Shown in pieces: positions 45,204 through 53,288 of a DNA stretch of 64,000 bases (position 1 is its first letter; the number at the start of each line of letters is the position of its first letter). The position numbers and the translations under genes are program-made. Location of the stretch: the NCBI GenBank assembly GCA_910578335.1, contig CAJTPU010000003.1, forward strand, positions 1 to 64,000. Reading direction: 5' to 3'. Origin of the DNA: an uncultured Lachnospiraceae bacterium (GTDB lineage: Bacteria; Bacillota; Clostridia; Lachnospirales; Lachnospiraceae). Under the pieces are notes generated by a model that made no database searches, was not told where the DNA came from, and saw only the letters and a program-made list of their open reading frames with translations.

Positions 45204-45359
45204 CTAGGCGGTTCCATCTTCCTGTTTTTCTGTTTTAGGTTTCTCTTTAGGCTGGTAGTTTTCTACTATGCGGTAGAACATTTCTGTTTTTTCATTGCGT
45301 GGGATGAACACGTCTGCCGGATTAGTATACCGGACTCCGTCCTTTATAATTGTCACCAT
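45204..45359 (-). CDS. Small 51-residue protein, unknown
   Basis: MVTIIKDGVRYTNPADVFIP... to ...TEKQEDGTA, preceded by GAGGAGGTGG, a strong site. The N-terminal half looks like a beta-strand pair and the tail is charged. Directly after its stop is GGAGGG followed by a truncated frame MQLHKILSTPT ending in the module junction, suggesting a once-following gene was cut off. Confidence 0.55.
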   Translation of the reverse strand: MVTIIKDGVRYTNPADVFIPRNEKTEMFYRIVENYQPKEKPKTEKQEDGTA

Positions 45360-45428
45360 GCAAACCACCTCCTCTATACTCTATGAATGCCTGCATGTAC
45401 AACTTGCCTACTCCCTTTTCGTGTATGT

Positions 45429-45770
45429 TTATGCGAATTGCTTTATATCGTTATGCTGGTTATCCGCTTCGCTCTTTTCATCAATAACGCGCTCAGCTTC
45501 CATACCTGCCATGAAAATCAACACCCTTGATACCCTTTCTGCAGGCATTTCTTCATTCTTTTTACTGCTGCGTCCTACCATGTAATCCATTGACACGCCG
45601 TACAGCTCACACAGCATATACAGCCTGCGCACCGACATACTCCGCTTGCCTGTTTCGTACACGTAATATATCCTCTGGTCTATCCCGATTTTGTACGCCA
45701 CATATTTCTGTGTGTAGTCATGGTCTTCCCTCAAGCCGCGCATTCTTACTGTCATTACCGCTTTGTCCAT
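45429..45770 (-). CDS. HTH (Xre-type) regulator, divergent from the recombinase
   Basis: About 113 residues. RMRGLREDHDYTQKYVAYKIGIDQRIYYVYETGKRSMSVRRLYMLCELYGVSMDYMVG is the helix-turn-helix; a charged C-terminal tail follows. Preceded by AAAGGAG. It faces away from the serine recombinase across a 106-base gap and may repress the recombinase promoter at 45826-45854. Confidence 0.82.
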   Translation of the reverse strand: MDKAVMTVRMRGLREDHDYTQKYVAYKIGIDQRIYYVYETGKRSMSVRRLYMLCELYGVSMDYMVGRSSKKNEEMPAERVSRVLIFMAGMEAERVIDEKSEADNQHNDIKQFA

Positions 45771-45825
45771 CGCTTTGTCTCCTTTACCCTTAAAACTGTT
45801 GTTTACGGTTACAGGTATATTGTAT

Positions 45826-45854
45826 TGACTACGTGTATACTATTCCGTATAATC
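45826..45854 (+). promoter_or_regulatory. Serine recombinase promoter
   Basis: TTGACT (45826-45831), a 17-base spacer and TATAAT (45849-45854): an almost consensus promoter, 22 bases before the recombinase start. Confidence 0.65.
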
Positions 45855-45876
45855 GCACTTAAAGGAGACATGGCAC

Positions 45877-47241
45877 ATGATACGCGGTGCTTGCTATGTC
45901 CGTGTATCCACGGACAACCAGTTAGAGAACTACAGCATAGAGGAACAAACAGACCGGCTAAAATCCTACTGCGCCGCAAAGGATATTACCATCACCAAAT
46001 TCTACACGGACGGCGGATATTCCGGAGGGAATACAAACCGCCCTGCCCTGCAGCAAATGTTAGCCGACATAACTGCAGGAAGCATAGACGTTGTTGTGGT
46101 ATACAAACTCGACAGACTCTCACGCAGCCAGAAAGACACCCTCATGCTGATAGAGGATAAGTTTATTGCCAATGGCGTAAATTTTATCTCCGTCAATGAA
46201 AATTTTGACACAGCTTCGCCTTTTGGCAAAGCTATGATTGGCATGCTCTCTGTTTTTGCACAGTTGGAAAAAGACCAGATTACAGAACGTTTTACCATGG
46301 GACGCATTGGCAGGGCAAAGAACGGCTACTACCATGGGGGGCCCACGGCTCCCACCGGATACGATTATGTGGACGGATGCCTGGTTATAAACGAATATGA
46401 GGCACTGCAGGTAAAAGAACTCTACGAACGCTTTGCAAACGGTCATACGCTGCATGAGTGCTGGCGCCATATGCAGAACCACTACAGTACCAAATATGGC
46501 GCATGGAGCAGCGAAACACTGGTACGCCACGTCCTGCAAAATGATGTGTACATCGGCAATGTCAAATTCAAAGGGGTTTCGTATAAAGGCAGGCATGAGC
46601 CGATTATATCTGATGAGCTGTTTTACTCCGTACAGGATATTTTTAATACCTCCAAACGGAACATCCCATCCTTCCGGCGTTCTCCTTTCAAGGCGCAAAC
46701 TCTCCTTTCCAATCTGGTTTACTGCGGAAAATGCGGGGCGCGGTTTCATGGGGAACACGGAAATTATGCCTGCTACAGCCGGACGAAAGGGGATAAGAAA
46801 TATATCATAGACCCGAATTGCAAAAATAAGAAATGGAAAATTGCCGATTTAGATGCACTTGTGACAGAATACCTTGCAAAGCTCAGTTTCAACGACTTGG
46901 AACCGCGTCCTGCCACGCCGGTAAAAAAGGATTACTCTAAACGGATTAGCGAAATCGACAGGCAATTATCCAATCTGATTGATTTATACCAAGTAGGAAG
47001 TATTCCGATGGAGGTTATTTCCCAGAAAGCCGATGCACTGTCAAAAGAAAAGGCTTTTCTGGTACATCAGGAAGCAGCCGGCAGCACGCTGCCTCTCAGC
47101 AACGAGGAAATCCTCCTTTTCAGGGACCGCTTTTTACAGTTGCTCTCCTCTGACGACTTACAGGCAAAACGCGCCTGTCTGACAAACGTCATTGAAAAAA
47201 TAATCGTCGATGATGACAATGTTGACATTGTTTTAAAATAA
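45877..47241 (+). CDS. Large serine recombinase (integrase) of the feoB element
   Basis: A 454-residue serine integrase. The resolvase domain (about 1-150) has YVRVSTDNQ with the nucleophilic Ser, VVYKLDRLSRSQKDT and the conserved Arg-rich region. The recombinase domain (about 150-250) contains APTGYDYVDGCLVINEYEALQVKELYERF. A zinc-ribbon follows (LVYCGKCGARFHGEHG...CKNKKWK with Cys pairs), then a coiled-coil region (about 365-440). It should act on the att sites at 39480 and 47262. AAAGGAG lies 10 bases upstream. Excision by such enzymes normally needs a directionality factor, none of which is recognisable here. Confidence 0.95.
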   Translation: MIRGACYVRVSTDNQLENYSIEEQTDRLKSYCAAKDITITKFYTDGGYSGGNTNRPALQQMLADITAGSIDVVVVYKLDRLSRSQKDTLMLIEDKFIANGVNFISVNENFDTASPFGKAMIGMLSVFAQLEKDQITERFTMGRIGRAKNGYYHGGPTAPTGYDYVDGCLVINEYEALQVKELYERFANGHTLHECWRHMQNHYSTKYGAWSSETLVRHVLQNDVYIGNVKFKGVSYKGRHEPIISDELFYSVQDIFNTSKRNIPSFRRSPFKAQTLLSNLVYCGKCGARFHGEHGNYACYSRTKGDKKYIIDPNCKNKKWKIADLDALVTEYLAKLSFNDLEPRPATPVKKDYSKRISEIDRQLSNLIDLYQVGSIPMEVISQKADALSKEKAFLVHQEAAGSTLPLSNEEILLFRDRFLQLLSSDDLQAKRACLTNVIEKIIVDDDNVDIVLK

Positions 47242-47242
47242 T

Positions 47243-47269
47243 ATACAGATATATGCAAACCATGTGTAT
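47243..47269 (+). other. attR-like junction of the feoB element
   Basis: Right boundary: inverted arm ATACAGATATA (47243-47253), 8 bases, then core ATGTGTAT (47262-47269). To the right is feoB sequence GGGATTCGG. Confidence 0.8.
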
Positions 47270-48113
47270 GGGATTCGGCTGCAATGCAGCCGGCGTTGTA
47301 GGATGCCGTATTGTGGATTCCCCGCGGGAGCGGCTGATTGCCATACTCACTAACAGCCTTGTGCCATGTAACGGACGCTTTCCCCTGCTTATCACCTTAA
47401 GCGCCATGTTTTTTACCGGCACGGCTGCCGGTATATTAGGCTCAGCCGCCTCCGCCCTGCTGCTCACAGGTTTTATTCTCCTTGGCGTAGGCATGACCTT
47501 TCTTGCTTCCCGACTGTTATCCGCCACAATATTAAAAGGGCTTCCCTCCTCTTTTATTTTGGAACTGCCTCCCTACCGCCGTCCTCAGCCCTGCCGCATC
47601 CTGCTGCGCTCCCTGCTCGACCGCACGCTCTTTGTCTTAGGACGCGCCGTGCTGTCTGCCGCTCCCGCCGGTGTCATTATCTGGCTTGCCGCCAACATTA
47701 CGATTACAGACGCCAGCCTGCTTACCCATTGTGCCGGTTTTCTCGCGCCCTTCGCCCGCCTTATGGGTCTGGACGGCGTTATTCTGATTGCCTTTATCCT
47801 TGGCATTCCTGCCAATGAAATTGTACTGCCTATTATTCTGATGGCTTATCTTTCCACAGGAAGCCTTGTGCAGGCAGAAAGCCTTACCTCCCTGCACACG
47901 CTCCTTGCCGTCAACGGCTGGACACCTGTTACCGCCCTCTGCACCATGCTCTTTTCTCTTCTGCACTGGCCCTGCGCCACCACACTGCTCACCATAAAAA
48001 AAGAGACCGGCAGCCTGAAATGGACGTTCGTTGCTTTTCTGCTTCCCACGGTTTTGGGTTGCTGCACCTGTTTTGTTGTAAACGGTATCAGCAAACTTCT
48101 TTTTCATGTCTAA
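47262..48113 (+). pseudogene. feoB: feoB 3' part, displaced by the integrated element
   Basis: The C-terminal 283 codons of FeoB: MCMGFGCNAAGVVGC (GFGCN gate motif), LVPCNGRFPLLITL, and the remaining membrane helices to the end. An ATG inside the element (47253) and one at 47262 could in principle start translation but no ribosome site is seen. In frame with the left piece after excision: 355 + 283 = 638 residues. The half-protein alone would lack the G domain and part of the channel. Confidence 0.9.
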
Positions 48114-48167
48114 TTCATTATGGCAAATTTAACTGACGCAGGATTACAAATCAATTCCGAAAGGATA

Positions 48168-48217
48168 TAAAAAAGCCGGAAGCCTGCTGTTTCCAATGCA
48201 GTCTTCCGGCTTTTTAC
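48168..48217. terminator. Bidirectional terminator between feoB and etfA
   Basis: AAAAAGCCGGAAGCCTGC pairs with GCAGTCTTCCGGCTTTTT, with A and T runs on the two sides. Serves both the feoB and the convergent butyrate operon. Confidence 0.8.
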
Positions 48218-48261
48218 ACCTCTTCACTATGTTTCTGCCAGACGCCTTATGTCAGACAGCC

Positions 48262-49305
48262 TTATTTTGCTGCCACCTCTGCCTTAATCTTTTCAGTCAG
48301 CATGGGAACAATCTTGTTCAAATCGCCCACAATACCGTAATCTGCCACATCAAAGATAGGTGCTGACTCATCCTTGTTAATCGCAATGATAATATCGGAC
48401 TCCTCCATGCCTGCGAGATGCTGGATAGCACCGGAAATACCGATTGCAAAATATACATTGGGACGAACGGTCTTGCCGGTCTGTCCAACCTGCAAATCCT
48501 TGGGTTTCCAGCCTGCATCCACTACTGCACGGGAACAGCTTACGGTGCCGCCGACTGCCTCAGCCAAATCTTCTAACAGCTTGAAGTTTTCGGGGCTGCC
48601 TACGCCACGTCCGCCGGATACTAAAATCTTGGCATCCATAATGTCCACAGTATCTACCACCGATTTCACAATCTCCAAGATTTCCACATATTTGTTGTTT
48701 GGTGTAAATCCGGGATTGAACTCCTCCACAACTGCCTTCGCGCCTTCTACCTTAGGCAGCTTCTGCATAACGCCGGGACGAACGGTTGCCATCTGGGGAC
48801 GGAAATCCGGGCAGGCAATGGTTGCAATGGTATTGCCGCCGAATGCCGGACGGGTCATTAAAAGCTGATTGTGCTTCTGCTCTACATTAGGCTTGGGCTC
48901 TAACGGGAAATCACCGATATCAAGCTTGGTACAGTCTGCGGTCAGTCCTGTATGGATTCTCGCAGAAACACGGGGCGCCAGGTCACGTCCGATTGCGGTT
49001 GCACCCACAAGGAAAATTTCCGGTTTATATTTTTCAATGACTGAAGCCAGTGCATGCGCATAAGGCTCCGTCCTGTACTCTTTTAATTCGGGGTCATCCA
49101 CTACAATAACCTTGTCTGCACCGTATGCTGCAAGCTCGTCTGCAAGTCCCTTTACATCGCTTCCCACTAAAACCGCAGTCACTTCCGTGCCCAAATCACC
49201 GGCGAGGCTTTTTCCCTTGCCAATCAGTTCAAAAGCGATGCTGCTGATTTCATTGTCTACCTGCTGGGCGAAGACAAATACGCCCTTATATTCTTCTAAA
49301 TTCAT
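48262..49305 (-). CDS. etfA: Electron transfer flavoprotein alpha subunit
   Basis: A 347-residue EtfA. The N-terminal half (VFVFAQQVDNEISSIAFELIGKGKSLA) and the C-terminal FAD-binding half (VSGGRGVGSPENFKLLEDLAEAVG, QTGKTVRPNVYFAIGISGAIQHLAG) are clear. With EtfB and Bcd it forms the electron-bifurcating butyryl-CoA dehydrogenase complex that couples crotonyl-CoA reduction to ferredoxin reduction. Last gene of the butyrate operon. Confidence 0.96.
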   Translation of the reverse strand: MNLEEYKGVFVFAQQVDNEISSIAFELIGKGKSLAGDLGTEVTAVLVGSDVKGLADELAAYGADKVIVVDDPELKEYRTEPYAHALASVIEKYKPEIFLVGATAIGRDLAPRVSARIHTGLTADCTKLDIGDFPLEPKPNVEQKHNQLLMTRPAFGGNTIATIACPDFRPQMATVRPGVMQKLPKVEGAKAVVEEFNPGFTPNNKYVEILEIVKSVVDTVDIMDAKILVSGGRGVGSPENFKLLEDLAEAVGGTVSCSRAVVDAGWKPKDLQVGQTGKTVRPNVYFAIGISGAIQHLAGMEESDIIIAINKDESAPIFDVADYGIVGDLNKIVPMLTEKIKAEVAAK

Positions 49306-49352
49306 CGTTTCCTCGCTTTCTGCCGCTTAAACGGCGGCATCCTCATTCTCTA

Positions 49353-50135
49353 CTAAATTACATGCTTTTCCTTCAGCTTATCCATGATATAGTCTACGGA
49401 CTCGGACGCATCCAGCGTAACCTTTTCTCCGGCGCCCTTTCTTACCTTATTGGAAGCTTTTGCAATCTGGGTAGGAGAACCCTTTAAGCCTAAATTAGAA
49501 TCATCTACATCCACCAAATCTGCTCTGCCCCATGTGGTAATCTCCTTCTTTACCGCATCAAAAATGCCGCCGGGGGTCATATAGCGAGGCTCGTTCAGCT
49601 CAGAAAGCGCCGTAACCAGACAAGGCATCTGTGCCTTTAACACATGGTATCTGTCGTCAAACTGACGCTCTACAATCACACTGTCGCCTTCGATTTCAAT
49701 CTTCTGCGCGTAAGAGATAACCGGAATTCCCAGATGCTCGGAAATCTGCGGACCTACCTGCGCGGTATCGCCGTCGATTGCCTGACGTCCGGTGATAATC
49801 AAATCATATTCCAGATTGCGGATTGCACCCGCCAGTGTCTGACTGGTTGCCCATGTATCTGCGCCGCCAAGCACGCGGTCCGTCACTAAAATTGCATTAT
49901 CTGCGCCCATTGCAAGCGCTTCGCGAAGGATATCCTCTGCCGTGGGAAGTCCCATGGAAATAACAGTAACCTCTGCACCGTATTTGTCCTTTAACCGCAG
50001 TGCAGCTTCCAGGCCTGCCTTGTCGTCAGGATTCATGATAGCGAGCATGGCGCTTCTGTCAAGCGTGCCGTCAGGATTGAATTTAACAGCGCTCTTGGTA
50101 TCGGGTACCTGTTTCGTACAAACAACGATTTTCAT
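49353..50135 (-). CDS. etfB: Electron transfer flavoprotein beta subunit
   Basis: A 260-residue EtfB with KIVVCTKQVPDTKSAVKFNPDG at the start, GADNAILVTDRVLGGADTWATS, and LIITGRQAIDGDTAQVGPQISEHLG. It carries the bifurcating or AMP/FAD-binding site family motif. Located between bcd and etfA on the same strand, 47 bases before etfA. Confidence 0.96.
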   Translation of the reverse strand: MKIVVCTKQVPDTKSAVKFNPDGTLDRSAMLAIMNPDDKAGLEAALRLKDKYGAEVTVISMGLPTAEDILREALAMGADNAILVTDRVLGGADTWATSQTLAGAIRNLEYDLIITGRQAIDGDTAQVGPQISEHLGIPVISYAQKIEIEGDSVIVERQFDDRYHVLKAQMPCLVTALSELNEPRYMTPGGIFDAVKKEITTWGRADLVDVDDSNLGLKGSPTQIAKASNKVRKGAGEKVTLDASESVDYIMDKLKEKHVI

Positions 50136-50203
50136 TGTATTTTCACTCCTTATTTATAATATTTTCCGCAGCGCGCAGCGCGCCGCCAGACCTTGTACTT
50201 GCG

Positions 50204-51355
50204 TCATTTCAACAGATTTGCGGAGATAACCATGCGCTGTACTTCGCTGGTACCTTCATAAATCTCCGTAATCTTTGCGTCACGCATCATGCGCTCCACA
50301 TCATATTCTCTAGTGTAGCCGTAGCCGCCGTGAAGCTGTACCGCCTTCGTGGTAACCTCCATTGCAACCTCTGCCGCATATAACTTAGCCTGTGCTGCTT
50401 CAAAAGAATATTCCTTCTGGGTAGCCTTTGCCATTGCCGCCTTATAAACCAGAAGCTTTGCCGCCTCCACCTTGGTTGCCATATCCGCAAGCTGGAACTG
50501 CGTATTCTGGAATGCACCGAGCGCCCTGCCAAACTGCTTTCTCTCCTGTACGTAAGCAATCGTCCTCTCCAAAGCCCCCTCTGCGATGCCGAGTGCCTGA
50601 GATGCGATACCGATACGTCCGCCGTCCAAAGTATGCATTGCAATCTTGAAGCCCTGTCCTAACTTGCCCAACAGGTTTTCCTTCGGAATCCGGCAGTCGG
50701 TAAAGATAAGCTCGTAGGTAGAAGAGCCGCGGATACCCATCTTCTTTTCCTTGGTACCGAAGCCAAAGCCCGGTGTGCCCTTTTCCACGATAAAAGCAGA
50801 AATCTCTTTAATCATCCTGCCGCGCTTTTCAATGGTACCTGTCACAGCAAAGATAACATACACGTCTGCTTCCTTACCGTTGGTAATAAAAATCTTGGAG
50901 CCGTTTAAGATATACTCGTCGCCGTCTAAAACAGCCTTTGTCTGCTGTCCCTGTGCATCGGTACCTGCGCCGGGCTCGGTCAGACCAAACGCGCCAAGCT
51001 TCTCACCCTTCGCAAGGGGAACTAAGTATTTTTGCTTCTGCTCCTCCGTACCGAATGTCATAATCGGGTCGCAGCAAAGGGAAGTATGTGCAGAAACAAT
51101 AACGCCCGTGGTGCCGCATACCTTGGAAAGCTCCTCCACACACATGACATAAGTAAGAGGGTCGCAGCCCTGTCCGCCGTACTCCTTGGGAACCGGAATA
51201 CCCAAAAATCCCAGCTTCGCCATCTTGTCTACCGTACCGCGGGGAAATTCCTCGGTCTCGTCCACCTCTTGTGCAAGAGGCTTTACTTCTTTTTCAGCGA
51301 ACTCCTTAAAAAGAGCCCGCGCCATTTCATGTTCTTTTTTCAAAGTAAAATCCAT
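50204..51355 (-). CDS. bcd: Butyryl-CoA dehydrogenase
   Basis: A 383-residue acyl-CoA dehydrogenase: crotonyl-CoA to butyryl-CoA. Markers are VSAHTSLCCDPIMTFG, GAFGLTEPGAGTDAQGQQTKA (flavin loop), KMGIRGSSTYELIFTDCRIP, ALGIAEGALERTIAYVQERKQFG, QLHGGYGYTREYDVERMMRDAKITEIYEGTSE with the catalytic Glu in EIYEG. It precedes etfBA in the operon. Confidence 0.95.
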   Translation of the reverse strand: MDFTLKKEHEMARALFKEFAEKEVKPLAQEVDETEEFPRGTVDKMAKLGFLGIPVPKEYGGQGCDPLTYVMCVEELSKVCGTTGVIVSAHTSLCCDPIMTFGTEEQKQKYLVPLAKGEKLGAFGLTEPGAGTDAQGQQTKAVLDGDEYILNGSKIFITNGKEADVYVIFAVTGTIEKRGRMIKEISAFIVEKGTPGFGFGTKEKKMGIRGSSTYELIFTDCRIPKENLLGKLGQGFKIAMHTLDGGRIGIASQALGIAEGALERTIAYVQERKQFGRALGAFQNTQFQLADMATKVEAAKLLVYKAAMAKATQKEYSFEAAQAKLYAAEVAMEVTTKAVQLHGGYGYTREYDVERMMRDAKITEIYEGTSEVQRMVISANLLK

Positions 51356-51426
51356 GATACTATTTCCTCCATCAAATTATTTAATCAGTCTTCAGCTCCT
51401 GCCGCTATACGGCACAGGCTGTCTTC

Positions 51427-52266
51427 CTACTTTGCGTAATCGTAGAAGCCCTTGCCGGTCTTTTTGCCAAGCTTGCCTGCACGCACCATCTTTCTGAGCA
51501 GGGGATGGGGGCGGTACTTCGGGTCGCCCGTCTCATTCTGCAGCACTTCCATAATAGCAAGTACAATGTCCAATCCAACCAAGTCGCCAAGCGCCAAAGG
51601 TCCCATGGGATGAGAAGCACCCAGCTTCATTGCCTCGTCAATATCCGCCACGCTTGCAATGCCGTCTGCATAAATGCCGATTGCCTCGTTAATCATGGGA
51701 ATCAGGATTCTGTTTACCACAAAACCGGGAGCTTCCTTTACCTCAACGGGAGTCTTGCCGATTTCGGAAGCGATGCCCTTAATCTTCTCCACAAGCTCTA
51801 CCGGCGTATTCTCGCCTGCGATAACCTCTACCAGCTTCATTCTGTCAGCAGGATTGAAGAAATGCATGCCAATCATGGGTCTGTCAAGCCCTGCGCCGAT
51901 TTCGGTAATGGACAGAGAAGAAGTATTGGTTGCAAAAATGCAGTCCGGTTTTACAATTTCCTGCAGCTCCTTAAAGGTCGTCTTCTTAATCTGCATATTC
52001 TCGGGAGCAACCTCAATAACCAAATCGCAGTCCGTGCAGATATCCTTCAGACCGGTTGTAATCTTTCCTAAAATTTCATCCGCCTTGTCCTGCGTGATTT
52101 TTTCCTTATTCACTAAAAATGTCATATTCTTGGCAATTCTGCCCTTGCCGCCGTCGGCAAACTCCTGCTTGATGTCACAGAGGCATACCTCATAGCCGTC
52201 CGTCATGGCAAATGCCTGTGCGATTCCTGCACCCATGGTGCCTGCACCGATAATACCTACCTTCAT
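51427..52266 (-). CDS. hbd: 3-hydroxybutyryl-CoA dehydrogenase
   Basis: A 279-residue dehydrogenase reducing acetoacetyl-CoA to 3-hydroxybutyryl-CoA. The NAD-binding start VGIIGAGTMGAGIAQAFA is present; catalytic region FATNTSSLSITEIG, MIGMHFFNPADRMKLVEVI (His), and PGFVVNRILIPMINEAI follow. Start at 52266 after AAGGAGGAAC. Confidence 0.96.
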   Translation of the reverse strand: MKVGIIGAGTMGAGIAQAFAMTDGYEVCLCDIKQEFADGGKGRIAKNMTFLVNKEKITQDKADEILGKITTGLKDICTDCDLVIEVAPENMQIKKTTFKELQEIVKPDCIFATNTSSLSITEIGAGLDRPMIGMHFFNPADRMKLVEVIAGENTPVELVEKIKGIASEIGKTPVEVKEAPGFVVNRILIPMINEAIGIYADGIASVADIDEAMKLGASHPMGPLALGDLVGLDIVLAIMEVLQNETGDPKYRPHPLLRKMVRAGKLGKKTGKGFYDYAK

Positions 52267-52308
52267 TGTAGTTCCTCCTTATTTTTTATAATAAATTGCA
52301 ATGCTTGA

Positions 52309-53091
52309 TTAGCAGTTTTTAAAGGGTTCCTTTACCTTTTCCTTGTTTTTGTCAAGGAAAAACGCCATACCGTACTTCTGGTCTTCGGTTTCAAAGCAGT
52401 CGCCAAAGAGCTTCTCCTCAAGCGCTACCGCCTCGTCCATGGAAAGGTCAAGCCCCTCGTTTATCGCCTTCTTGCAGTTGCGCACTGCAATCGGCGCGTT
52501 CTTTGCAATTGAGGCAGCCATCTTTTCCGCGGCGGGCATAAGCTCCTCCTGCGTATAGACTGCATTTACCAAACCAATGCGAAGCGCTTCGTCCGCCTTG
52601 ATATTCCTTGCGGTATAAATCATCTGCTTTGCCATGCCTGCGCCAACCAGACGTGCAAGCCTCTGGGTTCCGCCAAAGCCCGGCGTGATGCCTAAGCCCA
52701 CTTCAGGCTGTCCGAACACTGCGTTGTCGGAACAGATTCTGATATCACAGCTCATGGAAATCTCGCAGCCGCCGCCCAGCGCAAAGCCGTTTACCGCTGC
52801 AATCACCGGGATGGGGAAAGTTTCCAGTTTGCGGAATACATCATTTCCCTTTTTGCCGAAAGCTTCTCCTTCCGCCTTTGACAGCGTGCTCATCTCACCG
52901 ATATCCGCGCCGGCAACAAACGATTTCTGTCCTGCACCGGTCAGAACAAGACACCTTACTTCCTTTAAGTCCACCGCGTCGAGCACAGCATCAAGCTCCT
53001 CGAGAACCTGAGAATTTAAGGCATTCAATGCCTTCTCACGATTGATGGTAATCACCGCGGTCTGTCCTTTTTGTTCATACAAAATATATTC
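52309..53091 (-). CDS. crt: Crotonase (3-hydroxybutyryl-CoA dehydratase)
   Basis: A 260-residue enoyl-CoA hydratase. It has NALNSQVLEELDAVLDAV, FVAGADIGEMS, ALGGGCEISMSCDIRI and the catalytic Glu segment FGQPEVGLGITPGFGGTQRL. The start at 53091 (MEYILYEQKGQ) follows GAGGGA; a frame start 36 bases up is rejected. A hairpin-rich 88-bp repeat lies 17 bases upstream of the ATG, in what would be the thl-crt intergenic leader. Confidence 0.95.
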   Translation of the reverse strand, partial: EYILYEQKGQTAVITINREKALNALNSQVLEELDAVLDAVDLKEVRCLVLTGAGQKSFVAGADIGEMSTLSKAEGEAFGKKGNDVFRKLETFPIPVIAAVNGFALGGGCEISMSCDIRICSDNAVFGQPEVGLGITPGFGGTQRLARLVGAGMAKQMIYTARNIKADEALRIGLVNAVYTQEELMPAAEKMAASIAKNAPIAVRNCKKAINEGLDLSMDEAVALEEKLFGDCFETEDQKYGMAFFLDKNKEKVKEPFKNC

Positions 53092-53107
53092 CATATTATC
53101 CCTCGCT

Positions 53108-53195
53108 TCTGCACACGCTTTTTGCACATAAACGAGTTTGTGTCAAGTGTGCGCAGACACAAATCTCGCGTGTGAAAAATTTATTTTTCACACTA
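53108..53195 (-). repeat. 88-bp hairpin repeat, copy 1 (upstream of crt)
   Basis: 85 of 88 bases match copy 2 at 58741-58828. It includes GTGTGAAAAA/TTTTTCACAC and CGAGATTTGTGTC/GACACAAACTCG inverted repeats. It may be a mobile repeat or an RNA hairpin affecting crt expression. Rest of the 53092-53288 gap includes a GAAAAAAGGC...GCTTTTTTC weak stem between thl and crt. Confidence 0.85.
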
Positions 53196-53288
53196 ACCTG
53201 CATGAAAAAAGCCGAAACTGCATTTGCCTCTTTATGAGAGCATGCAAACACCTTTCCGCCTTTTTTCACAGGCTGCAGCCTGCCTAAA

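Larger units (their letters stand above)
39480..47261 (+). mobile_element. 7.8-kb serine-recombinase integrative element inside feoB
   Basis: From the left core to the base before the right core is 7,782 bp. A large serine recombinase gene lies at the right end and stops at 47241, two bases before the attR arm. The content is far more AT-rich on the left than the surrounding DNA. Cargo comprises a four-gene operon of unknown function, two HTH genes, an AbiE pair and decayed genes including an IS21 remnant. No relaxase, conjugation or replication gene was recognised, so it would depend on other factors for transfer or be a stable resident. Confidence 0.85.

Noticed and set aside
47253..48113. 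Second, independent membrane protein gene downstream of the recombinase
   Set aside because: Its sequence continues the feoB frame (MCMGFGCN and the remaining helices) and the flanking cores match, so it is the displaced 3' half.
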